NCBI GenBank assembly: GCA_041743105.1
Contig: JBGTNI010000081.1
Location: 1-15,130 of the forward strand
Length of the DNA stretch: 15,130 nt
Origin: QHCE01 sp041743105
Lineage (GTDB): Bacteria > Actinomycetota > Actinomycetes > Mycobacteriales > QHCE01
Reading direction: 5' to 3'
Position 1 is the first letter of the stretch; every line of letters starts with the position of its first letter. Under the pieces are notes generated by a model. The model searched no databases. It was not told the DNA's origin and was given only the letters and a program-made list of their open reading frames with translations. A program made the translations under genes and the position numbers. Of this stretch, positions 6,979 to 13,214 are shown piece after piece.

Positions 6979-7137
6979 TAGTCCATGATCGCGGCTGGCC
7001 GGCGTGGAGTCAGGGACATCTCCAGGCGTGTCGCTGCGGGCGATGTCACATCAGGCTGCCATGCCACCTGGAACCCCGGCACCGCCCACCACCCTGTGAT
7101 ATCCGGGAGAACTTCTCTAGCTGCTTCGCGCCGATAG
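6979..7137 (-). pseudogene. Site of the missing murD, possible short remnant
   Basis: In the standard cluster murD (about 1.4 kb) lies between mraY and ftsW; here only 159 bases remain. In the mraY/ftsW frame, after a TAG at 7119-7117, residues from about 7095 to 7054 read RVVGGAGVPGGMAA and then stop. This loosely resembles the N-terminal nucleotide-binding loop of MurD (VxVAGxGVSGxAAA). In another frame an open stretch without ATG (ending ITGWWAVPGFQVAW, then a 30-residue tail) runs to a TAG at 6980-6978 that shares one base with the ftsW GTG. Either could be a deletion scar or chance. The absence of an intact murD here is certain for this sequence. The remnant reading is a weak inference. 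Confidence 0.3.
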
Positions 7138-8220
7138 TTACGACAGCGACAGCACTCCTAGGTAATCGGAGTAGAAGATGCCTAGCGCCGCCGCTACACC
7201 GATCCCAGAGATGATCCAGAACCGGATCACGATGTTCACCTCACTCCAGCCAGCTAGCTCGAAGTGGTGTTGCAACGGCGCCATGCGGAAGACACGTTTA
7301 CCAGTGAGTCGAAACGACGCGATCTGGGTGATCACCGACAGCGTCACGATGACAAACAGCAGACCGAGGATCGGTAGCAGCAGCGTGGTGTGGGTGGCCA
7401 TGGCCAGGCCGCCGATGAGTCCACCAAGCGCAAGCGCTCCGGTATCGCCCATAAAGATGCGGGCCGGGGATGCGTTCCACCATAAGAAACCGAAGCAAGC
7501 GCCGGCGGCGGAGGCGGCAATCAGCGCGATGTCGAGCGGATCGCGCACCTCGTAGCAGTAGCCGGGGGGACCGAGGCCGCAGGTGTGTCGGTACTGCCAT
7601 AGCCCGATCAGGAAGTACCCCCCCAGCACCATCACCGAACTACCGGTAGCGAGGCCGTCGAGGCCGTCGGTGAGGTTCACCCCATTCGCGGTAGCTATCA
7701 CGACAAGCGCGAACAACGCTGCCGCGCCCGCGGTTCCGATATGCGCCCAATCGATATCGCGAACGAACGACAATTCCAGCGAGCCCACGTGCTGGTTGCG
7801 TTCATTGGGAAAGTACAGCGCCAGCACCGCGAAGACGGTAGCCACCAGGATTTGGCCCACTAATTTGCCGCGCTTGTTCAGTCCCAGGCTGCGACGTCGC
7901 CGCACCTTGATGTAGTCGTCGACAAAGCCCACCAAGCCCATCCCGACAAACAGCCCCAGCACCACCAGCGCGGTGAGCGTGACGCCCCGACCGGGCTTAT
8001 TTATCACCATCAGCTGCGCGACACCGTAGGCCACCAGCGTCGCCAGGATGAACACGACGCCACCCATGGTGGGAGTGCCGGCCTTCGATTGATGATGCGC
8101 CGGGCCTTCGGTGCGGATCTCCTGGCCGATCCGCCGCCGCTGTAGGTATTTGATGGCCAGCGGAGTGCAGAAGATGGATACCAAGAACGCCACCATGCTG
8201 GCGGCGAGCACCGATCTCAC
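7138..8220 (-). CDS. mraY: Phospho-MurNAc-pentapeptide translocase MraY
   Basis: MraY (called MurX in mycobacteria) transfers phospho-MurNAc-pentapeptide from UDP to undecaprenyl phosphate, making lipid I. It has 360 residues and about ten membrane spans. Signature segments are EGPAHHQSKAGTPTMGGVVF, the aspartate pair in GFVDDYIKVRR followed by LGLNKRGKLVGQI, NGVNLTDGLDGLATG, ARIFMGDTGALALGG and the PLQHHFELAGW histidine motif. All catalytic Asp and His positions that I recognise are present. The start GTG 8220 overlaps the murF TGA as GTGA, so the two are translationally coupled. The loop near GLGPPGYCYEVRDPLDIALIA is of an actinomycete type. Downstream, the expected murD is absent. Confidence 0.97.
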   Translation of the reverse strand: MRSVLAASMVAFLVSIFCTPLAIKYLQRRRIGQEIRTEGPAHHQSKAGTPTMGGVVFILATLVAYGVAQLMVINKPGRGVTLTALVVLGLFVGMGLVGFVDDYIKVRRRRSLGLNKRGKLVGQILVATVFAVLALYFPNERNQHVGSLELSFVRDIDWAHIGTAGAAALFALVVIATANGVNLTDGLDGLATGSSVMVLGGYFLIGLWQYRHTCGLGPPGYCYEVRDPLDIALIAASAAGACFGFLWWNASPARIFMGDTGALALGGLIGGLAMATHTTLLLPILGLLFVIVTLSVITQIASFRLTGKRVFRMAPLQHHFELAGWSEVNIVIRFWIISGIGVAAALGIFYSDYLGVLSLS

Positions 8221-9821
8221 GCGGTGCCCTCCTTGCTACTGATGTCACGACGGTCGCTAACCGCACGATCGAAATGCGGTGCGCCGTCTGATTCCAAGCG
8301 TCGGTCCAACGCTAAGAGCCCTAACACCACGCGATCGAGCCCGGCAGCGCGAGAGGCCTTCACCAACACGACATCGCCAGGCGCAAGCTGCTCGCGCAGC
8401 GTTTCCAGCGCGGCGTCGGTGTCGGGTACCAGCCGGGAGTTACCCTGCCAGGTACCGGCTTGGCCCATGGCGGCGGTATGGATGGCCACGGCTGCATTCC
8501 CTCCGATACCTCCGATGACCAGCAGTTCGTCAATTCCAAGCTGTGTCACAGTGCGGCCCAAGGCAGCGTGCTCGGCGTGTTCGACTGCACCGAGCTCGGC
8601 CATATATCCCAGCACTGCCCATCGCCGGCCAGAACAGTTCATAGCGGCTAATGCACGGAGGCCGGCACGCATCGAGTCGGGGTTAGCGTTGTAGCTGTCG
8701 TCGATGACCGTGACACCGTCGTCGCGCCTACTCACCTGCATCCGACCCGGTGAGCGAGGTCGCGCATGGCTCAACCCACGGGCGATCCGAGCGGGATCGA
8801 CCCCTAATTCGGACGCTACGGCCGCGCACGCCAGCGCGTTGGAGACCTGGTGTTCGCCGTGTAGCCCGAGCGTAACGTCAGCGCTACCGCCCGGCGTGTG
8901 CAGCGTGAACGAGGCCCGGCCTTGTGCGTCGAGCACCACATTCGTGGCGCGGACGTCGAGCTGAGCGTCGGGGTCCGCGGTCTGCATGCCGTAACGCACG
9001 ACGCGGGCACTAGTGCGATCGGCCATCGCCGCCACAATCGGATCGTCGGCGTTGAGCACGGCGACCCCACCGGTACCGCTAACGGCAGCACCACTAACGG
9101 CAGTACCACTAACGGCAGTAGGAAGCGCCTCCACCAGCTCGCCTTTGGCCTTGGCCGTGACGTCGACGGAGCCGAACTCCCCCACATGCGCGGTGCCCAC
9201 GTTTAGCACGACACCGATGCGTGGCGGTGCCACCTGTGTGAGCCAGCGAATATGGCCGATGCCGCGCGAGCTTTTCTCCAGCACGAGAAACCGGGTCTGT
9301 TCGTCACACCGCAGCACGGTATACGGGTGACCGAGTTCGTTGTTAAACGAGCCCGGCGGTGCGATCGTAGGTCCCAGCGGCTCCACAAGCTGGGCAAGCA
9401 AGTCCTTGGTGGAGGTCTTGCCCGACGATCCGGTGATCCCGATGACTGTGAGATCGGGTAGGCGATCGATCACGGCACGAGCAAGCGCACCCAAAGCGGC
9501 CAACACATCGTCGACCACGATCGCGGGGGTGCCCACAGGTCGGGAGGCCAGCGTGGCTACCGCCCCGGCCCGCGCTGCGGCGCAAGCGAAGTCGTGTCCG
9601 TCTACCCGCTCGCCGGCCAGGGCAACGAAGAGACCACCGGGCTGGACTCGGCGAGAATCGAATTCCACCGCACCCGTCACAAGCGTGGCACCTGTCACAA
9701 GCGTGGTGCCGTTGACCCCGCTCGGTGCCGAGTCGGGCCCTGCCTTGAGGTCAGCGGAGTCGACGTCAGTGAGGACTCCGCTGGTGATCTCTGCGATCTC
9801 GGCCAGCGAGAGAGTAATCAC
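8217..9821 (-). CDS. murF: UDP-MurNAc-tripeptide--D-Ala-D-Ala ligase MurF
   Basis: MurF adds the D-Ala-D-Ala dipeptide and completes UDP-MurNAc-pentapeptide in the cytoplasm. It has 534 residues, slightly longer than mycobacterial MurF (about 510). The order is an N-terminal UDP-binding domain (SLAEIAEITSGV, then FDSRRVQPGGLFVAL), the ATP loop GITGSSGKTSTKDLL, SFNNELGHPYTVL, VVLNVGTAHVGEFGS, a central ADDP segment, and the C-terminal DDSYNANPDSMRAGL motif. The extra length comes from two Val/Ala/Gly/Thr tandem repeats: LVTGAT/LVTGAV near residue 45, and TAVSG/TAVSG/AAVSG before the ADDP segment. One oddity is LEKSSRGIGHI, where most relatives have LEM followed by small residues. It starts at GTG 9821, sharing GTGA with the murE stop, and ends overlapping the mraY start. 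Confidence 0.95.
   Translation of the reverse strand: MITLSLAEIAEITSGVLTDVDSADLKAGPDSAPSGVNGTTLVTGATLVTGAVEFDSRRVQPGGLFVALAGERVDGHDFACAAARAGAVATLASRPVGTPAIVVDDVLAALGALARAVIDRLPDLTVIGITGSSGKTSTKDLLAQLVEPLGPTIAPPGSFNNELGHPYTVLRCDEQTRFLVLEKSSRGIGHIRWLTQVAPPRIGVVLNVGTAHVGEFGSVDVTAKAKGELVEALPTAVSGTAVSGAAVSGTGGVAVLNADDPIVAAMADRTSARVVRYGMQTADPDAQLDVRATNVVLDAQGRASFTLHTPGGSADVTLGLHGEHQVSNALACAAVASELGVDPARIARGLSHARPRSPGRMQVSRRDDGVTVIDDSYNANPDSMRAGLRALAAMNCSGRRWAVLGYMAELGAVEHAEHAALGRTVTQLGIDELLVIGGIGGNAAVAIHTAAMGQAGTWQGNSRLVPDTDAALETLREQLAPGDVVLVKASRAAGLDRVVLGLLALDRRLESDGAPHFDRAVSDRRDISSKEGTA
9074..9118. repeat. Three-copy 15-bp tandem repeat inside murF
   Basis: Units TACCGCTAACGGCAG (9074-9088), CACCACTAACGGCAG (9089-9103) and TACCACTAACGGCAG (9104-9118) differ at only one or two bases. 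They encode the repeated pentapeptide (T/A)AVSG in a surface loop of the central domain, between ELVEALP and the ADDP segment. The period keeps the frame. Confidence 0.85.
9671..9706. repeat. Two-copy 18-bp tandem repeat inside murF
   Basis: CACCCGTCACAAGCGTGG (9671-9688) and CACCTGTCACAAGCGTGG (9689-9706) differ at one base. They encode LVTGA(T/V) twice, in the N-terminal domain of MurF just before the conserved FDSRRV segment. The period is a multiple of three. Confidence 0.85.
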
Positions 9822-11359
9822 CCGTACACCTGTGCCAGGACTCCGGCCAGTACCTCTCGGTCGTCAAACGGATTTTTCACTCCAGCAATCTCCTGTCCTT
9901 GCTCATGGCCTTTACCCAGTAACGCGACCGTGTCGCCTGCTGTAGCCGCACGCACCGCATAGTCGATGGCCTCGGCGCGGGCACCGATCTCAACGACCTG
10001 CCCAGCACCCGGCCCATCGGATACGCCTGCCAGCATCGCGGCACGGATTTTCTCAGGGGCTTCCGATCGAGGATTATCGTCGGTCGCGACGAAAAGGTCT
10101 GCCCCACTCGCCGCGGCAGCGCCCATCAAAGGCCGTTTTCCCGTATCGCGATCGCCTCCGCAGCCCAGCACGCAGATAAGCCGACCTCGGGTGATGCCAC
10201 GCAGCGCCTCTAGGGCCTTAATCACGCCGTCGGGTGTGTGTGCATAGTCGACCACGGCGGTGATCGGGAGATCTGCCGGCCCGATGCGCTCCATGCGGCC
10301 GGGCGCGCCGGGGGCTCGTTCAAGTGCCGCGACTGCATCGCTGATGTCGGCGCCAATCGTCACCAAGATCGCAATAGCAAGCAGGCCATTACTGACATTG
10401 AACATCCCTGGCAGGTCGATTTTGGCGCAGTGATGGCGACCGTCGGGGGCGCGCAACGTGAACTGCTGGCCGTATCCGCATATCCGGATTTCACCGGCGC
10501 TCCAGCTCGCGGACGGATTTACTGTGGTCGAGACCGTGGTAGTGGTGGGCTTGACCAGCCGCCGGCCCGCGTCGTCGTCGATTACGACGATCTCATGGTC
10601 GCAGCGGCCGTCGAAGAGTCGAGCCTTGGCCGCGAAGTAGTCGGCTAAGTCGACGTGAAAATCCAGATGGTCGATGCTGAGATTGGTGAACGCACCCGCG
10701 GTGAAGTGGACGCCTTCCACGCGGCCAAGCGCCAACGCATGGCTTGAGGTCTCCATAACCACAGTGTCAGCGCCGCGCTCTACCGCTACGGCCAGCAGCG
10801 CCTGCACGTCAGCCGCCTCAGGCGTGGTGCGCGCAGACGGCAGTAGGCGGTCGCCGATACGGGAGTGCACTGTGCCCAGCAGTGCGGTGACGCAGCCCAG
10901 GCGGCGCAGCATAGCGTCGGCAAGGTGCGCGGTGGTGGTCTTACCGTTGGTGCCAGTAATACCTACTACGCGCAGCTTGGTGCTCGGCTGGCCGAAGATC
11001 GCGGCTGCGACCAGACCCACCACCTGACGTGGATCGGGCACCATGAGCACGGGAAGATCGGCTCCCGCGCCCTCGAGCTGCGCGAGGCGCTGCGCCCCGA
11101 CCGGATCGGTGAGTACCGCTACCGCGCCACGCCTGGCCGCGTCGTCGACGAAGGCCGCGCCGTGGGTACGTGTCCCCGGCAAGGCGACGTACAGGTCACC
11201 GGGGTGAACGGCGTCACTGGCTTGGGCCACTCCGGTGACTACGGCGCGGGTGGCAGTGGCGCCGGGCGCAAGTGAGACCTGCTCCGGCAACTGTGCGACC
11301 ACCTTCGCCAGTGGTGTCGGGGCAACCCGAGCGGGTCGTGGAGTGGGCGAAGCTGACAC
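9818..11359 (-). CDS. murE: UDP-MurNAc-L-Ala-D-Glu--meso-diaminopimelate ligase MurE
   Basis: MurE adds the third stem residue. The DDNPRSE segment carries the DNPR motif that selects meso-diaminopimelate over lysine. The open frame reaches 11545, but that part runs inside vapC. The best start is GTG 11359 (with AGGG about 10 bases ahead), giving 513 residues starting VSASPTPRPARV, a normal length. A TTG at 11437 inside the vapC end is an alternative. The ATP loop GITGTNGKTTTAHL lies near 136. METSSHALALGRVEG, AFTNLSIDHLDFH with YFAAKARLFDG (the lysine usually carbamylated), VVDYAHTPDGV and GCGGDRDTGKRPLMG follow. A Thr-rich stretch (KPTTTTVSTTVNPS) is unusual but sits in a variable region. 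Only 64 bases separate it from the vapC stop, so its transcription must come from the vapBC promoter or from further upstream. Confidence 0.95.
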   Translation of the reverse strand: MSASPTPRPARVAPTPLAKVVAQLPEQVSLAPGATATRAVVTGVAQASDAVHPGDLYVALPGTRTHGAAFVDDAARRGAVAVLTDPVGAQRLAQLEGAGADLPVLMVPDPRQVVGLVAAAIFGQPSTKLRVVGITGTNGKTTTAHLADAMLRRLGCVTALLGTVHSRIGDRLLPSARTTPEAADVQALLAVAVERGADTVVMETSSHALALGRVEGVHFTAGAFTNLSIDHLDFHVDLADYFAAKARLFDGRCDHEIVVIDDDAGRRLVKPTTTTVSTTVNPSASWSAGEIRICGYGQQFTLRAPDGRHHCAKIDLPGMFNVSNGLLAIAILVTIGADISDAVAALERAPGAPGRMERIGPADLPITAVVDYAHTPDGVIKALEALRGITRGRLICVLGCGGDRDTGKRPLMGAAAASGADLFVATDDNPRSEAPEKIRAAMLAGVSDGPGAGQVVEIGARAEAIDYAVRAATAGDTVALLGKGHEQGQEIAGVKNPFDDREVLAGVLAQVYG

Positions 11360-11423
11360 GCCACACGACCCTACCGGTGCGTCATCGACGGCTGAGCTGC
11401 GCCGCCGCCACGTGAAAATCCGA

Positions 11424-11867
11424 TCAGCTAACGGCAACGATTGTGACGATCGTACGGTCCTGCGGGTGTAACGCCTGTGCGATTCCCCGATCCAAGGTAG
11501 CCAATCGACCATTGTGAAGCGCGGCCAAGGCCGCAAGGTGGACATCAGTTACCTGGCGATGCGATACCACGGGTGCTCGTTGGGCGAGCGGGCTGGTTGC
11601 AAGTTCAACATCGTCGGACCACCGTTGGTGGCCGGGCGTGGCCCGAATGGTCCCCAACATCGTTAGCGCGGCGTGCCACGACACCGCATTCTGGCTGACG
11701 GCAGGATTTACGGAGACGCGTATGAAGCCGCTCTCGGTAACCGTCGTTGTTGCCCATGCGTCATCTTCAAGGCCAGCGAACCAGCGTTGTGCAGACTCGT
11801 GAAAGACATGCTCCTTCCAGGCCAGAGCTACCAGCATGTTGACATCAAGGAGATGAGTAGTCGCCAA
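11424..11867 (-). CDS. vapC: VapC-type PIN-domain ribonuclease toxin
   Basis: VapC toxins are Mg2+-dependent endoribonucleases that cut tRNAs or the 23S rRNA sarcin-ricin loop when not held by VapB. The 147-residue protein shows the PIN fold acidic set: Asp8 in LLDVNMLVALAW, Glu45 in TVTESGFIRVS, Asp108 in VTDVHLAALA and Asp126 in RLATLDRGI. HVFHESAQRWF near 20-30 is typical of one VapC subgroup. The start appears to be TTG 11867, with GAGGAG 9 bases ahead located inside the last codons of vapB, three bases after the vapB stop, so the pair is translationally coupled. All catalytic residues are intact, so the toxin should be active. The RNA target cannot be read from sequence. The gene is embedded in the dcw operon directly upstream of murE. 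Confidence 0.9.
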   Translation of the reverse strand: MATTHLLDVNMLVALAWKEHVFHESAQRWFAGLEDDAWATTTVTESGFIRVSVNPAVSQNAVSWHAALTMLGTIRATPGHQRWSDDVELATSPLAQRAPVVSHRQVTDVHLAALAALHNGRLATLDRGIAQALHPQDRTIVTIVAVS

Positions 11868-11870
11868 CGC

Positions 11871-12101
11871 TCAGGGCTCCTCATCGAGTGCGGCCCGTAC
11901 TGCTTCGGAGGTGATGAGGTGCCCGCCGGGTGGGACATCGAACACTGGAAACCCGCCCACGCCCTGCGATGCGGAGGTGGGAGGAGCCAAGCCACGCCGC
12001 GCCAGTGACGAAAGCGTGGCACCGATTGATTGCTGCTTAGCGTGGGCTAATGACCGGACGGCGCTGAGTACGTCGTCATCGATCTCCACGGTGGTACGCA
12101 T
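11871..12101 (-). CDS. vapB: VapB-type ribbon-helix-helix antitoxin
   Basis: This 76-residue antitoxin has an N-terminal ribbon-helix-helix DNA-binding segment (MRTTVEIDDDVLSAVRSLAH, then IGATLSSLARRGL). Its C-terminal tail contains GGFPVFDVPPGGHLITSEAV, the kind of extended peptide that wraps and inhibits the cognate PIN toxin. It starts at ATG 12101. No ribosome site precedes it: the bases just upstream read TAGCATCAATCC on the coding strand, so a leaderless mRNA is likely. VapB and VapC together should bind the 34-bp near-palindrome immediately upstream (12105-12138) and repress their own operon. It is intact. Confidence 0.9.
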   Translation of the reverse strand: MRTTVEIDDDVLSAVRSLAHAKQQSIGATLSSLARRGLAPPTSASQGVGGFPVFDVPPGGHLITSEAVRAALDEEP

Positions 12102-12104
12102 GGA

Positions 12105-12138
12105 TTGATGCTAGCACATCATGATGCGCAAGCATCAA
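12105..12138. promoter_or_regulatory. vapBC operator and probable leaderless promoter
   Basis: Outer arms TTGATGC (12105-12111) and GCATCAA (12132-12138) and the inner perfect palindrome CATCATGATG (12117-12126) share one axis at 12121.5. Overall this is a 34-bp dyad with two mismatches per half. On the coding strand TTGATG and TAGCAT could act as -35 and -10 (spacing 19, loose). TAGCAT ends 6 bases before the vapB ATG, which would put the transcription start at the ATG itself. Location and symmetry fit an autoregulatory site for a dimeric ribbon-helix-helix antitoxin. Confidence 0.75.
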
Positions 12139-12169
12139 GCACACTGTGGCGCGATATCTAACAGCAGAT

Positions 12170-13189
12170 TCACGATCTAATGTCGCCTGGGCTGTGAGGG
12201 AGATCCGAGAGATCGACTGTGTTAGTTCCCGCTGTCGTCCAATCCAGATCCGGGCCTAGCGACACGATCATGCTGGGATTCAGCCAGGAGTGTGTGATGT
12301 AGTAGTGCCGTTTGATGTGGTCGAAGTTCGTGGTTTGGCGAAACGCTTCGTGTTGGTAAAGATCTCTGGTGAAACGCCACAGGTTCGGATAGTCCACAAT
12401 GCGCCGCAGGTTGGTCTTAAAGTGCGTGACATACACCACGTCGAACCGGGCTAAGGTCACCCACAGCCGTATGTCAGACACCGTAATCCGATCGCCGATG
12501 AGATAGCGTCGGTTCGCTAACCGATCCTCTAGCTGATCTAGCGCGGCAAATAGAGTTTGAACTTCTCGTTCGTAGCCTTGCTGGGAGGAGGCGAAGCCAC
12601 ATCGATAGGGGCCATCGTGGACTCTTTCGAATAAAAAGCCGTTGAGCGAATCAATTTCCGCCCGTAACTCTACGGGGTAGATATCGATATCATTTTTGGC
12701 CCACTTATCGAACTGAGTAGCTAGATCAATATCAAGAACTCTATAGTCATTGCTAGCGATACGATGCGTTGTTTTGTCCCATAACGCGGGAACTGAGACA
12801 TGGCCATTATAGTTTGGCTCGGTAGCCTCATATGCTTCTCGCAGGAAGGCAAACCCATTTATCTCGTCGAGTCCGTGCCCTTCCCCCTTACGGAAAGCCC
12901 ATCCTCGGCTATCCCGGATCGGGTCTAGAATTGAAAGTGACACAACGCTTTCTAGACCCTTCAGCGCGTGAACAATCATCGATCGCTGCGAGAAAGGACA
13001 AGGATAGGCGGTATATAAGTGATAGCGACCCGGCTCACTGAGAGCTCCACTGGAGCCATCCTCAGTGATGCGATTCCGAAACGCGGGAAGTGGCCGCTTT
13101 ACCGTCGGTTCGTCACCCGAGGCTTTGGGCATGTAGGGCTTATACGCGTCGAAATCCACTGGGCTAGCAGCGCGTGGGGTAACAGTCAC
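12170..13189 (-). CDS. Glutathionyl-hydroquinone-reductase-like GST family protein (ECM4/YqjG type)
   Basis: This 339-residue protein has the two-domain layout of the ECM4/YqjG (Xi-class GST) family. The thioredoxin-like domain carries the catalytic-cysteine site PCPFSQRS (Cys64), followed by LDPIRDSRGWAF, and later FLREAYEATEPNYNGHVSVPALWD. The helical domain holds DRITVSDIRLWVTLARFDVVY, NLWRFTRDLY and HIKRHYYITH. Most relatives read CPW after the cysteine; here it is CPF. Family members remove thiol groups from hydroquinone conjugates. In an actinomycete the thiol may be mycothiol, which is inference. It starts at GTG 13189, with AGGGAGGTG ahead, only 25 bases after the ftsI stop, so it is probably co-transcribed with it. 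Base composition stands out: in 12661-12780 just 51 of 120 bases are G or C, against about two thirds in the mur genes, suggesting transfer. A role in wall synthesis is not indicated. Confidence 0.85.
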   Translation of the reverse strand: MTVTPRAASPVDFDAYKPYMPKASGDEPTVKRPLPAFRNRITEDGSSGALSEPGRYHLYTAYPCPFSQRSMIVHALKGLESVVSLSILDPIRDSRGWAFRKGEGHGLDEINGFAFLREAYEATEPNYNGHVSVPALWDKTTHRIASNDYRVLDIDLATQFDKWAKNDIDIYPVELRAEIDSLNGFLFERVHDGPYRCGFASSQQGYEREVQTLFAALDQLEDRLANRRYLIGDRITVSDIRLWVTLARFDVVYVTHFKTNLRRIVDYPNLWRFTRDLYQHEAFRQTTNFDHIKRHYYITHSWLNPSMIVSLGPDLDWTTAGTNTVDLSDLPHSPGDIRS

Positions 13190-13214
13190 TCAAGCCACAC
13201 CTCCCTGGGCAACG

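Noticed and set aside
11360..11545. Extended murE N terminus overlapping vapC
   Set aside because: This would overlap vapC by about 120 bases and add Arg/Trp-rich residues lacking family similarity. GTG 11359 gives the usual length.
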